This document shows positions 10,497 to 20,378 of a DNA stretch of 64,000 nt, piece after piece. Made by a program: the position numbers and the translations under genes. Under the pieces are notes generated by a model that was not told the DNA's origin, did not search any database, and worked only from the letters and a program-made list of their open reading frames with translations. Origin of the DNA: Acidobacteriota bacterium (GTDB lineage Bacteria > Acidobacteriota > Terriglobia > Terriglobales > Acidobacteriaceae). Location: the NCBI GenBank assembly GCA_021846275.1, contig JAJZBZ010000003.1, forward strand, positions 496,001 to 560,000. Direction: 5' to 3'. Every line of letters begins with the position of its first letter. Position 1 is the stretch's first letter.

Positions 10497-11564
10497 ATGC
10501 AGGCTCTTCTGATCCGCGAACCCGGCCATGCCCAGCTCACCACCGTTCCCGATCCCGTTCCCGGACCGGGCGAAGCCCTGCTGCGCGTGCGCCGCATCGG
10601 CCTCTGCGGTTCTGACCTGAACAGTTTTCGCGGCCTCAATCCGCTGGTCAGCTACCCGCGCATTCCCGGCCATGAAATCGCCGCAACAATTCTAAGCCTG
10701 CCCGACTCCCTGCCCGATTCGATGCACACGGAACTGCCGCACCCGCTCGCCGTCGGCATGGACATGACTCTTTCGCCGTACTCGCACTGCGGCCAGTGCT
10801 CCGCCTGCCTGGCGCGGCGACCCAACGCCTGCCAGCACAATCAGACCCTCGGCGTGCAGCGCGACGGCGCTCTGGCCGAACTCGTCGCCGTGCCCGTCGA
10901 GCGCCTGTTTCCGGCCACGCTCTCCCACCCGCCGCTCACGCTCGAAGAGCTTGCCCTCGTCGAGCCGCTCACCGTCGGCTTCCATGCCGTCGCCCGCGCT
11001 CAGGTGCAGTCCACGGATACGGTTCTCGTCCTCGGCTCCGGCGGTGTCGGCCTGGGTGCCGTCGCCGCAGCGGCCACGCGCGGAGCCACGGTCATCGCCG
11101 TCGATCTCAACCAGGACCGGCTCTCCGTAGCCGCGCTCGCCGGAGCCGCGCACACGCTATGTCCGGAATCCTCCGCATCGCCCGTCTCACTGGAACAACA
11201 GATTCGCGCGCTCACCGGCGGCCACGGCCCGAGCGTCGTCATCGAGGCCATCGGCACGCCGGAGACCTTTCGCGCCGCCGTCGATCTCGTCGCCTTCGCC
11301 GGTCGCGTCGTCTACATCGGCTACGCCAAGCAGCCGGTCAGCTACGAAACGCGCCTCTTCGTCCAGAAGGAGCTGGACATTCGCGGCTCGCGCAACGCGC
11401 TGCCGGAGGATTTCCACGCCGTGATGCAGATGCTCGCGGAACGCCGATTTCCGCTTCACGCCGCCATCGGATCCATCATCCCGTTCGCCGATGCTCCCGA
11501 CACATTCACTCGCTGGAAGGAGAATCCTGGCGCATTCTCCAAGATCGTAATTACACTCGACTGA
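10497..11564 (+). CDS. Zinc-dependent medium-chain alcohol dehydrogenase (sugar/sugar-acid dehydrogenase-like)
   Basis: GLCGSDLNSFRG, GHE, CGQCSACLARRPNACQ zinc cluster, VLGSGGVGLGAV nucleotide-binding motif. Confidence 0.8.
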   Translation: MQALLIREPGHAQLTTVPDPVPGPGEALLRVRRIGLCGSDLNSFRGLNPLVSYPRIPGHEIAATILSLPDSLPDSMHTELPHPLAVGMDMTLSPYSHCGQCSACLARRPNACQHNQTLGVQRDGALAELVAVPVERLFPATLSHPPLTLEELALVEPLTVGFHAVARAQVQSTDTVLVLGSGGVGLGAVAAAATRGATVIAVDLNQDRLSVAALAGAAHTLCPESSASPVSLEQQIRALTGGHGPSVVIEAIGTPETFRAAVDLVAFAGRVVYIGYAKQPVSYETRLFVQKELDIRGSRNALPEDFHAVMQMLAERRFPLHAAIGSIIPFADAPDTFTRWKENPGAFSKIVITLD

Positions 11565-11585
11565 CGCAGCAACTGGCCATCCATC

Positions 11586-12962
11586 ATGCACTCCAGCCCA
11601 GCCCAATCCGCACGCCCACAGAGCGCAGTTCACCACGCAACACTGGACCCCGCGCTCCGGCCGACGCTCGTTCCCTCCGGCCGCAAGCTGCTCTTCGCGC
11701 TCACCACCACGCTGTTCTTTCTCTGGGGCATACCGAACAACCTCAACGACGTGCTCATCCGCCAGTTCATGAAGTCCTTCGTGCTCACCCGTCTGGAGGC
11801 CGGGCTGGTGCAGTTCGCCTTCTATCTCGGCTACTTCGTGCTGGCCATCCCCGCCGCTCTGCTCATGCGCCGCTACGGTTACAAATCCGGATTCCTCGTC
11901 GGCCTCGCGCTCTTCTCGCTTGGCTCGTTTCTCTTCTGGCCCGCCGCGCACGTCTATCGTTTCTCGCTCTTTCTCACAGCGCTCTTCATCATCGCCGCCG
12001 GGCTTTCGTTTCTGGAGACAGCGGCCAATCCCTTCGTCGCGCAGCTCGGCCCGCCAGATTCCGCCGCGCGACGCCTCAACCTGGCTCAGGCATTCAATCC
12101 CCTCGGAGCCATCACCGGCGTCCTCGGCGGAACGATCTTCATCTTCTCCGGCATCGAGCTGACGCCCGCGCAAACCGCCATTCTTCAGGCGCGGCACGCC
12201 TACTCGGCCTATCTCCACGCCGAAACGCTGCGCGTCGTCCGGCCCTATCTGCTGCTCAGCCTCGTCACGCTGGTCATGCTGCTGCTCTTTGTGCTCACGC
12301 GCTTTCCTGCTGTTGCTCTCGAATCGCGCCTCGAAATACCCCTGGCTCACGAGCTTCCGAATGCGCCCACATCCCTGCTGCGCGCGCCGCATTTCCTGCT
12401 CGCCGTCGCCGCCCAGTTCGCCTATGTCGGCGCTCAGGTCGGCACCTGGAGCTACTTCATTCCCTACCTCATCGAATACACCCATCTGCCTGAAAAATCC
12501 GCCGGCTATCTGCTCACCGCCTCACTCGTCGCCTTCGGCATCGGGCGATTCGCCTCCGCCTGGCTGATGCGTTTCGTCCAGCCCATGCGCCTGATGACGC
12601 TCTACACCGCCGCGAACCTGATCCTGGCCACGCTCAGCGTCCTTTACCCCGGGTGGGTCGGCGCGATTGCGCTGCTCGTCAGCAGCTTCTTCATGTCGCT
12701 CATGTTTCCCACCATCTTCGCGCGCGGCCTGCGTGGACTGGGCCTGCTCACCAAACTCGCCGGCTCAGCTCTCGTCATGTCCATCGTCGGCGGAGCCGTG
12801 CTCACACTCGGCATGGGCCTGATCACGCAGCACACGCCCACGCTGGCTCCAGCCTATCTCGTGCCCTGCGCCGCCTACCTCTTTCTTTTTGTCTACTGCC
12901 TGCTCGACCAGCGCATTCACGTTCCGGAGTCCGGCTCAACCCAGGTGATTTCCACTCATTGA
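11586..12962 (+). CDS. fucP: L-fucose:H+ symporter-type MFS permease
   Basis: FFLWGIPNNLNDVLIRQFMKSFVLTRLEAGLVQFAFYLGYF and LSFLETAANPFVAQLGP are FucP-family signatures. Confidence 0.8.
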   Translation: MHSSPAQSARPQSAVHHATLDPALRPTLVPSGRKLLFALTTTLFFLWGIPNNLNDVLIRQFMKSFVLTRLEAGLVQFAFYLGYFVLAIPAALLMRRYGYKSGFLVGLALFSLGSFLFWPAAHVYRFSLFLTALFIIAAGLSFLETAANPFVAQLGPPDSAARRLNLAQAFNPLGAITGVLGGTIFIFSGIELTPAQTAILQARHAYSAYLHAETLRVVRPYLLLSLVTLVMLLLFVLTRFPAVALESRLEIPLAHELPNAPTSLLRAPHFLLAVAAQFAYVGAQVGTWSYFIPYLIEYTHLPEKSAGYLLTASLVAFGIGRFASAWLMRFVQPMRLMTLYTAANLILATLSVLYPGWVGAIALLVSSFFMSLMFPTIFARGLRGLGLLTKLAGSALVMSIVGGAVLTLGMGLITQHTPTLAPAYLVPCAAYLFLFVYCLLDQRIHVPESGSTQVISTH

Positions 12963-12972
12963 GGTCGAATTC

Positions 12973-13362
12973 ATGCTTGTTCGCGGCATTCTCAACCCTC
13001 AGATCAACTCCCTGCTCGCCCGTGTCCGCCACACGAACACGCTCGTCATCGCCGACCGTGGATTTCCCTCGTGGCCCGCCATCGAAACCATCGACATCTC
13101 GCTCACCGATGACATTCCCCGCGTGCTCGACGTGCTCGCCGCCATTCGCGCCAACTTCACCATCGGCGCGGTATTCCTGGCCACCGAATTTCAGTCCGCC
13201 AACCCCGAAGCGCGCCGCCTCGCTTTCGCCGATGCACTCAGCGGCATCCCCGTCACCTTCGAGCCGCACACTCAGTTCAAGCATCGTGTCCCGGCAGCCA
13301 CTGGCATCATACGCACCGCCGACACCACGCCCTACTCGAATCTGATCCTTGAATCCGCCTGA
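12973..13362 (+). CDS. fucU: RbsD/FucU family protein (probable L-fucose mutarotase)
   Basis: MLVRGILNPQINSLLARVRHTNTLVIADRGFPSWP; located between the permease and the SDR gene. Confidence 0.7.
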   Translation: MLVRGILNPQINSLLARVRHTNTLVIADRGFPSWPAIETIDISLTDDIPRVLDVLAAIRANFTIGAVFLATEFQSANPEARRLAFADALSGIPVTFEPHTQFKHRVPAATGIIRTADTTPYSNLILESA

Positions 13363-13472
13363 TTCCTGCGTGCATCGGATTCTTTCAGCCACCTGCACCG
13401 CGCGGATTCCGAAGCAATGTTGCAGACGTAGTTCTCAGACCACGGTAGTTTCTGACCCACCGGAGCTTTTGC

Positions 13473-14252
13473 ATGGACCTCGAACTTCGCGACAAAGCCA
13501 TCCTCATCAGCGGCGGAGCCGCCGGCATCGGCGGAGCCATCTCCGCCGCCTGCGCCGCCGAGGGAGCGGTTCCCATCATCCTCGACCGCAACGAAGAGGT
13601 CGCGCGCGCCTTCGCCGCCCAGCTGCGCTCCGTCGGTCATCGCTGCGAACTCATTCTGCTCGACCTGAAAACCTCCGACGACTGCCGCCTGGCTGTCGAA
13701 GACGCACTGCGCCTCTGCGGCAGGATCGACGCGCTCGTAAACAACGCCGGGATCAACGATTCCGTCGGTCTTGAGCACGGCAACCCGGAGCGCTTCGCCG
13801 CCTCTGTTCACTCCAACCTCATGCACTACTACGCGCTGGCCCATTACGCTCTGCCCGCTCTCAAGCTGACCAGCGGTTCCATCGTCAACATCGCCTCCAA
13901 GGTCGCGCTCACCGGCCAGGGCAACACCTCCGGCTACGCCGCAGCCAAAGGCGCGCAGCTCGCGCTCACCCGCGAGTGGGCCGTCGAACTGCTCCCACTC
14001 GGCATTCGCGTCAACGCCATCGTGCCCGCCGAGGTCATGACCCCGCTCTATCGCCAGTGGATTGCAACCTTCCCTGAACCCGACGAGAAGCTCAAATCCA
14101 TCGAGCGCACCGTCCCGCTCGGCCACCGACTCACCACGCCGGAAGAGATCGCAGCCACTGCCGTCTTCCTGCTCTCGCCGCGCTCCAGCCACACCACCGG
14201 CCAGCAACTCCACGTCGATGGCGGCTACGTCCACCTCGACCGCGCGCTGTAG
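13473..14252 (+). CDS. SDR oxidoreductase, probable L-fucose dehydrogenase
   Basis: Rossmann GGAAGIGGAI, YAAAKGAQLALTREWAVELLPLGIRVNAIVPAEVMTPLYRQWIATFPEP, strongly like Burkholderia-type L-fucose dehydrogenases. Confidence 0.75.
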   Translation: MDLELRDKAILISGGAAGIGGAISAACAAEGAVPIILDRNEEVARAFAAQLRSVGHRCELILLDLKTSDDCRLAVEDALRLCGRIDALVNNAGINDSVGLEHGNPERFAASVHSNLMHYYALAHYALPALKLTSGSIVNIASKVALTGQGNTSGYAAAKGAQLALTREWAVELLPLGIRVNAIVPAEVMTPLYRQWIATFPEPDEKLKSIERTVPLGHRLTTPEEIAATAVFLLSPRSSHTTGQQLHVDGGYVHLDRAL

Positions 14253-14303
14253 CCGCCTCCATTCGCTCTTTTCGTCGGAGATGCACCGCGCAAATCAACA
14301 GTG

Positions 14304-16331
14304 CTACCCCGCGCTCTCGCGACAAAGCGCCACCAGCGCCGCACCATAGCGCTCCACCTTCATCGGCCCAATGCCGGAAATCGACAACAGCTCGTCCAGA
14401 GTTCGCGGGCACCTCGTCGCCACGCCGCGCAGAGCCGCATCGGTCAGCACGATGAACGCGGGCTTGCCCGCCGCCTCATTCTTCCGCCACACTCGCAGTC
14501 GGTTCTCCAGTTCGGTCTGCTCGGGCGTCAACGGCGGCTTCTGCTCTGCGCCGCCGGAAGCCTTGCTCGCCGTTTTCGGCGTGGATTTTTTCTTCGCCTG
14601 TGCAACGGTCGCCGAATTCTGGTCTGTCATCCGCAGCAAAACGGGCAGCGGCTCCGGCTCGCGCCAGCTTCGTCCCTCGTGCGTCAGCGAAGCTTTGCGG
14701 TAGCTCACCTCGTCCCCTTCGGGTTTTGTAAAAGTCTCCACCGTCACCATGACCAGCCCCGCTCGCGCCAGCCCGTCCAGCAGCGCGTCAAAGACTCTCC
14801 GCTCGCCGCCACACTCCGCCTGCAATTTGCCCACTGACCGCGGTCCACCCTCCTGCAGCGCGCGCAGAATCCGCCGCAGTTGCTGCGCCTGCTCGGCATT
14901 CGGCTTGGCAAACGGCACCGCCTCAGCCGTCTCCGGCGAGCAGAAATCGCAGTGCCCGCACGGCGCGCCAGGCCTGTCTCCAAAGTGCCGCACCAGCGCC
15001 GACATCCGGCACTGCGCCGTCTCTGCAAAGCCGACCATCGCCTCCAGTTGCGCGCGCCTGTGCTCACGCTGCGCCTCGTATCCGGCGCGCCATTGCCCAG
15101 CCTCTGTGGTCCGCAGCAGCCCGCGCACCTGACCCTCCACATCGAACGCAGCAGCCCCCTGCGCCGCCAGCTTGTCCACCGCGCGGCCAAAGACCTCCGG
15201 CTCCATCTTCAGCTTCGCCCAAAGTGCCTCCGGCGGCTGCCAATCCTCCGTCAACACACGCGTCACGCACGCCAGTTCGTCGGCCATCGGATAATCCCGA
15301 TCAAAAAAACTCTCGTGAATCCTGCGATCCGCAAAGCTGTGCAGCAGGATCGCTCGCGACCGTTTTCCGTCGCGCCCAGCGCGGCCAATCTCCTGGTAAT
15401 ATGCCTCGACCGAACCCGGCAGCGACGCATGGATCACCGTGCGTATATCCGCCTTGTCGATGCCCATGCCGAAGGCGATGGTCGCCACCACAACCTCCAG
15501 TTCGCCCGCCAGAAAACTCCGCTGCACGCGCTCCCGCACGGCCGTCTCCAGCCCGGCATGATAGGCCGCCGCAGGAAACCTCTCCGCCAGTTGCTCGGCC
15601 AGTTCTTCTGCCGTCCGCCGCGACGGCGCATAGACAATCGCCGGTCGCGCCTCGGCCGCGGCCAGATAGCGGCCAATGAACTCATTCCGCTGCGGCTTCG
15701 GCATCTCCACCACTTCCAGTGCCAGATTTTCGCGCCGAAAGCCATGCACAAACAGCGCCGGGTCGGCCAGCCGCAACTGCGCCACAATATCCTGCTGCAC
15801 GCGCGGCGTCGCCGTCGCCGTCAGTGCGATGATCGGTGCCGGACGCAGCATCGGCAGCCACTCGCCCAGCGTGCGATAGTCAGGGCGAAAATCATGTCCC
15901 CAACCCGAAATGCAGTGCGCCTCATCGACCGCAATCAGTGACGGTGTCCGCCGCGCCAGCATCTCCGGAAACCCAGGCACACGCAGCCGCTCCGGCGCAA
16001 TAAAGAGAAACTGCAACGTCCCATCCAGATATTCGCGACAGGCCTGCCGCGCATCCTCGCGCGAAACGCCGGAGTGTATCCGCGCCGCGCGCAACCCATG
16101 CGAGGACAGCCGCGCCGCCTGGTCATCCATCAGCGCAATCAGCGGACTGACCACCAGCGCCGGTCCGCCGCGCGCCAGCGCCGGCAACTGATAGCAGATG
16201 CTCTTGCCCGCGCCCGTCGGCATCACCAGCAGCGCATCCTGCCCATCCGCCACCGCGCGGCAGACAGCCTCCTGATTCTCTCGAAATCCCGCAAACCCAA
16301 ACGTAGCCCGTAACAGCGAAACAAGGTCCAT
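14304..16331 (-). CDS. recQ: ATP-dependent DNA helicase RecQ family
   Basis: LVMPTGAGKSICYQLPAL, VDEAHCISGWGHDFRPDY, FGMGIDKADIRTVIH, YYQEIGRAGRDG, C-terminal HRDC-like region. Confidence 0.9.
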   Translation of the reverse strand: MDLVSLLRATFGFAGFRENQEAVCRAVADGQDALLVMPTGAGKSICYQLPALARGGPALVVSPLIALMDDQAARLSSHGLRAARIHSGVSREDARQACREYLDGTLQFLFIAPERLRVPGFPEMLARRTPSLIAVDEAHCISGWGHDFRPDYRTLGEWLPMLRPAPIIALTATATPRVQQDIVAQLRLADPALFVHGFRRENLALEVVEMPKPQRNEFIGRYLAAAEARPAIVYAPSRRTAEELAEQLAERFPAAAYHAGLETAVRERVQRSFLAGELEVVVATIAFGMGIDKADIRTVIHASLPGSVEAYYQEIGRAGRDGKRSRAILLHSFADRRIHESFFDRDYPMADELACVTRVLTEDWQPPEALWAKLKMEPEVFGRAVDKLAAQGAAAFDVEGQVRGLLRTTEAGQWRAGYEAQREHRRAQLEAMVGFAETAQCRMSALVRHFGDRPGAPCGHCDFCSPETAEAVPFAKPNAEQAQQLRRILRALQEGGPRSVGKLQAECGGERRVFDALLDGLARAGLVMVTVETFTKPEGDEVSYRKASLTHEGRSWREPEPLPVLLRMTDQNSATVAQAKKKSTPKTASKASGGAEQKPPLTPEQTELENRLRVWRKNEAAGKPAFIVLTDAALRGVATRCPRTLDELLSISGIGPMKVERYGAALVALCRESAG

Positions 16332-16679
16332 GGCGTCTGTCTCATGGTGACACGTTGGGCCGAATCGAGGAAAACCGCCGATTGACCCAGGCTTGACGAG
16401 GGTGCAAGCGCCTCACGCATCAATCAAAATTTTCCATCGCAAAAACTGGAGACGCGCGTCAACCGCTCAAATCCTCGACTTCAAAACGGATTCGTTTCCG
16501 GGCATCGGGTCACGGAGAAATATATCCATCCAAAGGTTGATGACGGAACGACAACAGAGATCCTACCCTGTGTGCCATAGCATTCCGTCACAATTGCAGC
16601 ACCAGGGAGTAACCAATCGTCGCCTGCATTCTGTCGTACAGGTCAACTTCCATTTCTATAGAAAGAAAGGAATGTATCG

Positions 16680-17252
16680 ATGCCTCATATCGCCCTGCCA
16701 GAAGGGCTGCCGGGAATTCGCTCTGCCATGGCTTTTCGCCCGGAAACAGCCAAACCGCTGAACCTGCTTGTCGAAACTCTGCTCTGCGGCCCTCACACGC
16801 TCTCACCCGGTGAGCGGGAGTTGATTGCCACCTACGTCTCCTATCTCAACGACTGCTACTACTGCCAGACAATCCACGGCGCCATTGCCGCTGCGCACCT
16901 GAATGGAGATGAAGACCTGGTGAAGCGCGTGAAGGCTGATTTTGCGCACGCGCAGATCTCAGACAAGCTCAAGGCGCTGCTGGTTATCGCAGCCAAAGTC
17001 CAGAAAGGCGGAAAGCATGTCCAGGCGGAGGATGTCGCTCTGGCACGGGAAAAGGGAGCATCGGATCTGGAAATTCACGACGCGGTACTCATTGCAGCAG
17101 CCTTCTGCATGTACAACCGCTACGTGGATGGGCTGGATACGATACAGCCCCGCGATGAAGCTATGTACCGCGAACGCGGCCAGCATGTTGCACGCGAGGG
17201 CTACGTCCAAGTCAGCAAGACCTACCTGCCTGCGGAAGCAGCCACACGCTAA
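16680..17252 (+). CDS. AhpD-like / carboxymuconolactone decarboxylase family protein (copy 1)
   Basis: ELIATYVSYLNDCYYCQTIHGAIAA with CxxC...H motif of AhpD-like proteins. Confidence 0.75.
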   Translation: MPHIALPEGLPGIRSAMAFRPETAKPLNLLVETLLCGPHTLSPGERELIATYVSYLNDCYYCQTIHGAIAAAHLNGDEDLVKRVKADFAHAQISDKLKALLVIAAKVQKGGKHVQAEDVALAREKGASDLEIHDAVLIAAAFCMYNRYVDGLDTIQPRDEAMYRERGQHVAREGYVQVSKTYLPAEAATR

Positions 17253-17262
17253 GGAGCATCCT

Positions 17263-17802
17263 TTGGCCCATATCGCACTTCCTGAAGAGTTGCCGGGTAT
17301 CAGCGCCGGATTCGCATTTCGCCCGGAAACAGCCAAACCGATGCGGGAGCTGGCGCATATCCTGCTGCATGACGCGCACACACTGACCGCCGGAGAGCGT
17401 GAGCTGATTGCCACGTTCGTTTCTTCACAAAACGACTGCTACTTCTGCCAGACCAGCCACGGTGCCGCTGCGGCAGCCCACCTCGGCAGCGATGAACTGG
17501 TGAAGCAGGTGAAAACAGACTTTCAAAACGCGGCGGTCACGCCGAAGATGAAAGCATTGCTGGCAATTGCGGGCAAGGTGCAGCGCGGAGGCAAGCAGGT
17601 GACAGCGGAAGACGTGGCGCAGGCGCGCCAGAAAGGTGCCAGCGATCTGGAAATTCACGACACCGTGCTGATCGCAGCGGCCTTCTGCATGTTCAACCGC
17701 TATGTCGATGGGTTGGGCACATGGCAGCCGCGCGAACAGGCAATGTATGACGACATGGGCAAGCAGCTTGCCGCTCACGGCTACTTGCGCCCCTCGCGTT
17801 GA
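17263..17802 (+). CDS. AhpD-like / carboxymuconolactone decarboxylase family protein (copy 2), likely TTG start
   Basis: (M)AHIALPEELPGISAGFAFRPETAKPMRELAHILLHDAHTLTAGERELIATFVSSQNDCYFCQTSHG; close paralogue of the preceding gene; AAGGAG upstream of TTG. Confidence 0.75.
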   Translation: MAHIALPEELPGISAGFAFRPETAKPMRELAHILLHDAHTLTAGERELIATFVSSQNDCYFCQTSHGAAAAAHLGSDELVKQVKTDFQNAAVTPKMKALLAIAGKVQRGGKQVTAEDVAQARQKGASDLEIHDTVLIAAAFCMFNRYVDGLGTWQPREQAMYDDMGKQLAAHGYLRPSR

Positions 17803-17818
17803 GATCGAGCAGCAAAGA

Positions 17819-19139
17819 ATGAGCTTCCCCTTGACACATTCTGTCAACTCTGAAACGTATCCGGAAGAGAACCTGCGCTATAGAGGCTGGCGTGTCATCA
17901 TCGTCTGCCAGATTGGAGTCTTGTCCGGCATCGCCGCGATTTTTCCCCATCTTCACTCTTTTCATCGTTCCCTGGCAGCATGCCTTCGGATGGAATCATG
18001 CACAGATCGCGCAGGCTTTCAGCCTGGCAGCTATCTCCGTGGCAATCTGTTCTCCCTTTCTCGGCAGGCTGCTGGATCGCTTCGATCCGCGCCGACTGAT
18101 CGCGGCCATGATGCTTGCCTTTGGCCTGGGAATCGCATCGTTTGCGTGGCTGACTCCAAGCCTCCATCAGCTTTACGCAACCGCCATCTTTCTCGGCGTC
18201 GCCGGAACCGGAACCTACCAGCTTGGCTATGCGCGCGTCGTCGCCGGCTGGTTTGAACGACGTCTGGGCACCGCGCTCTCCATCGTCGTGGCAGGCTCGG
18301 GCTTCGGTTCCCTGTTTCTTCCGCCGCTTGTCCAGTTCTCCATCACAAACCTCGGATGGCGCAGCACGTTTCTGATTCTTGCGGCACTGCCATTGCTGCT
18401 CGGCGCTCCGCTCACCTATTTTTGCCTGCCGCCGCCGCCCATTCAGCATCGGCGCACGTCAGCAACCGATCCTGCCGCAGCCGAGGAGGGAGTGAACTGG
18501 AAGCAGGCGCTGGCCACGCGAAGTTTCTGGCTGATCGCCCTCGGCGTATGCTGCATGTCGCTGGCGGAAAACAGCTCGATCGTGCATCTCGCGCCCATGC
18601 TCCATGACCGAGGCATTCAGCTCGAAGACGCCGCCTTCGTTGTTTCCTTTCTCGGAGTCGCCAGCATCGCAGGACGACTGTTGTTGGGCTGGCTGCTGGA
18701 CTATCTGCGCGGATCCCTGATTGCCGCCGGCTCCTTGCTGCTGGCCGGCACAGGATTGATCCTGCTGGCTCGCGGCCACTCCTATCGCGCCGACATCCTC
18801 GCCGCGCTCATCGCGGGACTGGGCATGGGATGCGAATTTGATCTCATGCCCTACATGCTCAAACGCTACTTCGGGATGCAGTCCTTTTCAACCGCCTATG
18901 GCCTCATCTACACCGTCTATGCCGTGGCTGGAGCGATTGCTCCGCTGATCGCCGGGCACGTTTACGACATCACCGGATCCTATACTCGGGTACTTGTCTT
19001 CTTCTCCTGCCTCACGCTGCTGGCAGGAGCGGCGATGTTCGCGCTTCCGCGCTATCGCTATGCCGTCCCGGCGCGCGCCGCCGTCAGAACACCCGTCCTG
19101 AAGCCGGAAACCGTCCCTCTCGCGAACACGCGGAACTGA
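17819..19139 (+). pseudogene. MFS transporter (oxalate/formate antiporter-like), frame interrupted near 17940-17955
   Basis: ATG at 17819 encodes the N-terminus RYRGWRVIIVCQIGVLSGIAAIF in one frame; the rest (FFPIFTLFIVPWQHAFGWNHAQIAQAF...) continues in another frame after TTTTTCCCC. Confidence 0.65.
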
Positions 19140-19186
19140 TGCAAAACGCAGACCAACCGTATTTTTTGTTGATTCTATTGAGAAAT

Positions 19187-19236
19187 TTTGGAGGCGCGGG
19201 TCGGGATCGAACCGACGCATAAAGGTTTTGCAGACC
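19187..19236. repeat. attL: 50-bp direct repeat, displaced tRNA-Cys 3' fragment
   Basis: tttggaggcgcgggtcgggatcgaaccgacgcataaaggttttgcagacc, identical to 50790..50839. Confidence 0.9.
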
Positions 19237-19356
19237 CTTATCTAAAAGGTCAAACCTCAATGTTTATAAGGGTTCCGCGCACTTTTCCCTTAGCTTCGGT
19301 CCACCTTTTGTCCCTTTTTATACACCAATACGCCTACGGCAACTGAGGCGAAGTGG

Positions 19357-19383
19357 TCTCACCGGTACTTTGTACCGGTGAGA
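19357..19383. other. Perfect 12-bp inverted repeat with TTT loop
   Basis: tctcaccggtac-ttt-gtaccggtgaga. Confidence 0.7.
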
Positions 19384-19694
19384 TTGTTGGTATAGCGAAG
19401 TCCCACAGAAGCGTTGACCTGTTTGCATTTCAGAGTGCTGACAACCCGTTTCTCGTCGGAGGGGAAGTTCCCACGCTGACCCTAAAAGCAGCATGGCCAA
19501 ACCAAGCTTCCGTTTTGGTGGGCTGATTGGCTCCAGATCGCGGACGATCCAGATGGAGTCTTCGAATGCATACCGCGTCCCGATGGCGAGATCAATCAGA
19601 GTATGCCGGTGTCCTTTAGCCGGGGACTCCGGCATATTTTGTCTTGGCACCTTGATCTGTTCCATCCCAACCACCCCACACGAAAGGAAAAGGA

Positions 19695-19871
19695 ATGAAT
19701 CCATACAGCAATGAAGACGAAGACGATGACATCGAGTTCGAAGAAATCATCGAACTCGATGACGACGACAACGAATCAGAATCCTTCAACGAAGACGAGG
19801 CTGCGACGGCGGATCTGGAGATCGAATGGTATCCGGTCGATTCCGGCGGTTGCCGCCGCGCATCCCGATAG
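19695..19871 (+). CDS. Small highly acidic protein (58 aa), hypothetical
   Basis: MNPYSNEDEDDDIEFEEIIELDDDDNESESFNEDEAATADLEIEWYPVDSGGCRRASR; preceded by AGGAAAAGGA; too short for the ORF track. Confidence 0.6.
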   Translation: MNPYSNEDEDDDIEFEEIIELDDDDNESESFNEDEAATADLEIEWYPVDSGGCRRASR

Positions 19872-19917
19872 CCCCGCATTCCGTCCGACAACCCCCCACA
19901 CAATTCAGGAGCAATGC

Positions 19918-20223
19918 ATGATCTACGCCCTATCCCTCTACGAGGTGGGGGTCGAGCAGACCCCTGCCTTTCGCTCGCTCTTCCTGGCCGACGGCCTGTG
20001 GCAGAGCTTTGCCAGCCGCCTCACCGGCCACATCCACACGACCGTGATGCGCGACGTCCGCAGTCCGCACATCTTCCTCATCCTCGAATTCTGGACTGTG
20101 GAGTCGCACTACATCGCGGCACGCGAGGCTGCCGAAGTGCGCGCTTTTGAACTCTCGATCGAGGCACTGACGAACTCCCGCCGGAACCTTGGCCTGTTTG
20201 CGTTTCAGAACGCGGACAAGTAA
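19918..20223 (+). CDS. Hypothetical protein, ~100 aa (ABM-like fold possible)
   Basis: MIYALSLYEVGVEQTPAFRSLFLADGLWQSFASRLTGHIHTTVMRDVRSPHIFLILEFW in ORF 19711..20223; AGGAG upstream. Confidence 0.5.
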   Translation: MIYALSLYEVGVEQTPAFRSLFLADGLWQSFASRLTGHIHTTVMRDVRSPHIFLILEFWTVESHYIAAREAAEVRAFELSIEALTNSRRNLGLFAFQNADK

Positions 20224-20378
20224 ACACCTGCCTTCTCGCGGAGATCGCCGAGCAGCACAAACAAGCGAAGCCGATCCGCTCGGTTGCCATCTCCAAAACG
20301 TTCGCGGAGTCTCCGGCATTACGAGACTCTGCAAATCAATGACTTTTGAAAGACAACATAACCAGAAGGAGTAGCCAA

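Noticed and set aside
11187-12485. 432-aa minus-strand ORF opposite the dehydrogenase/FucP genes
   Set aside because: Gly/Glu-rich shadow composition; FucP-like gene is on the plus strand.
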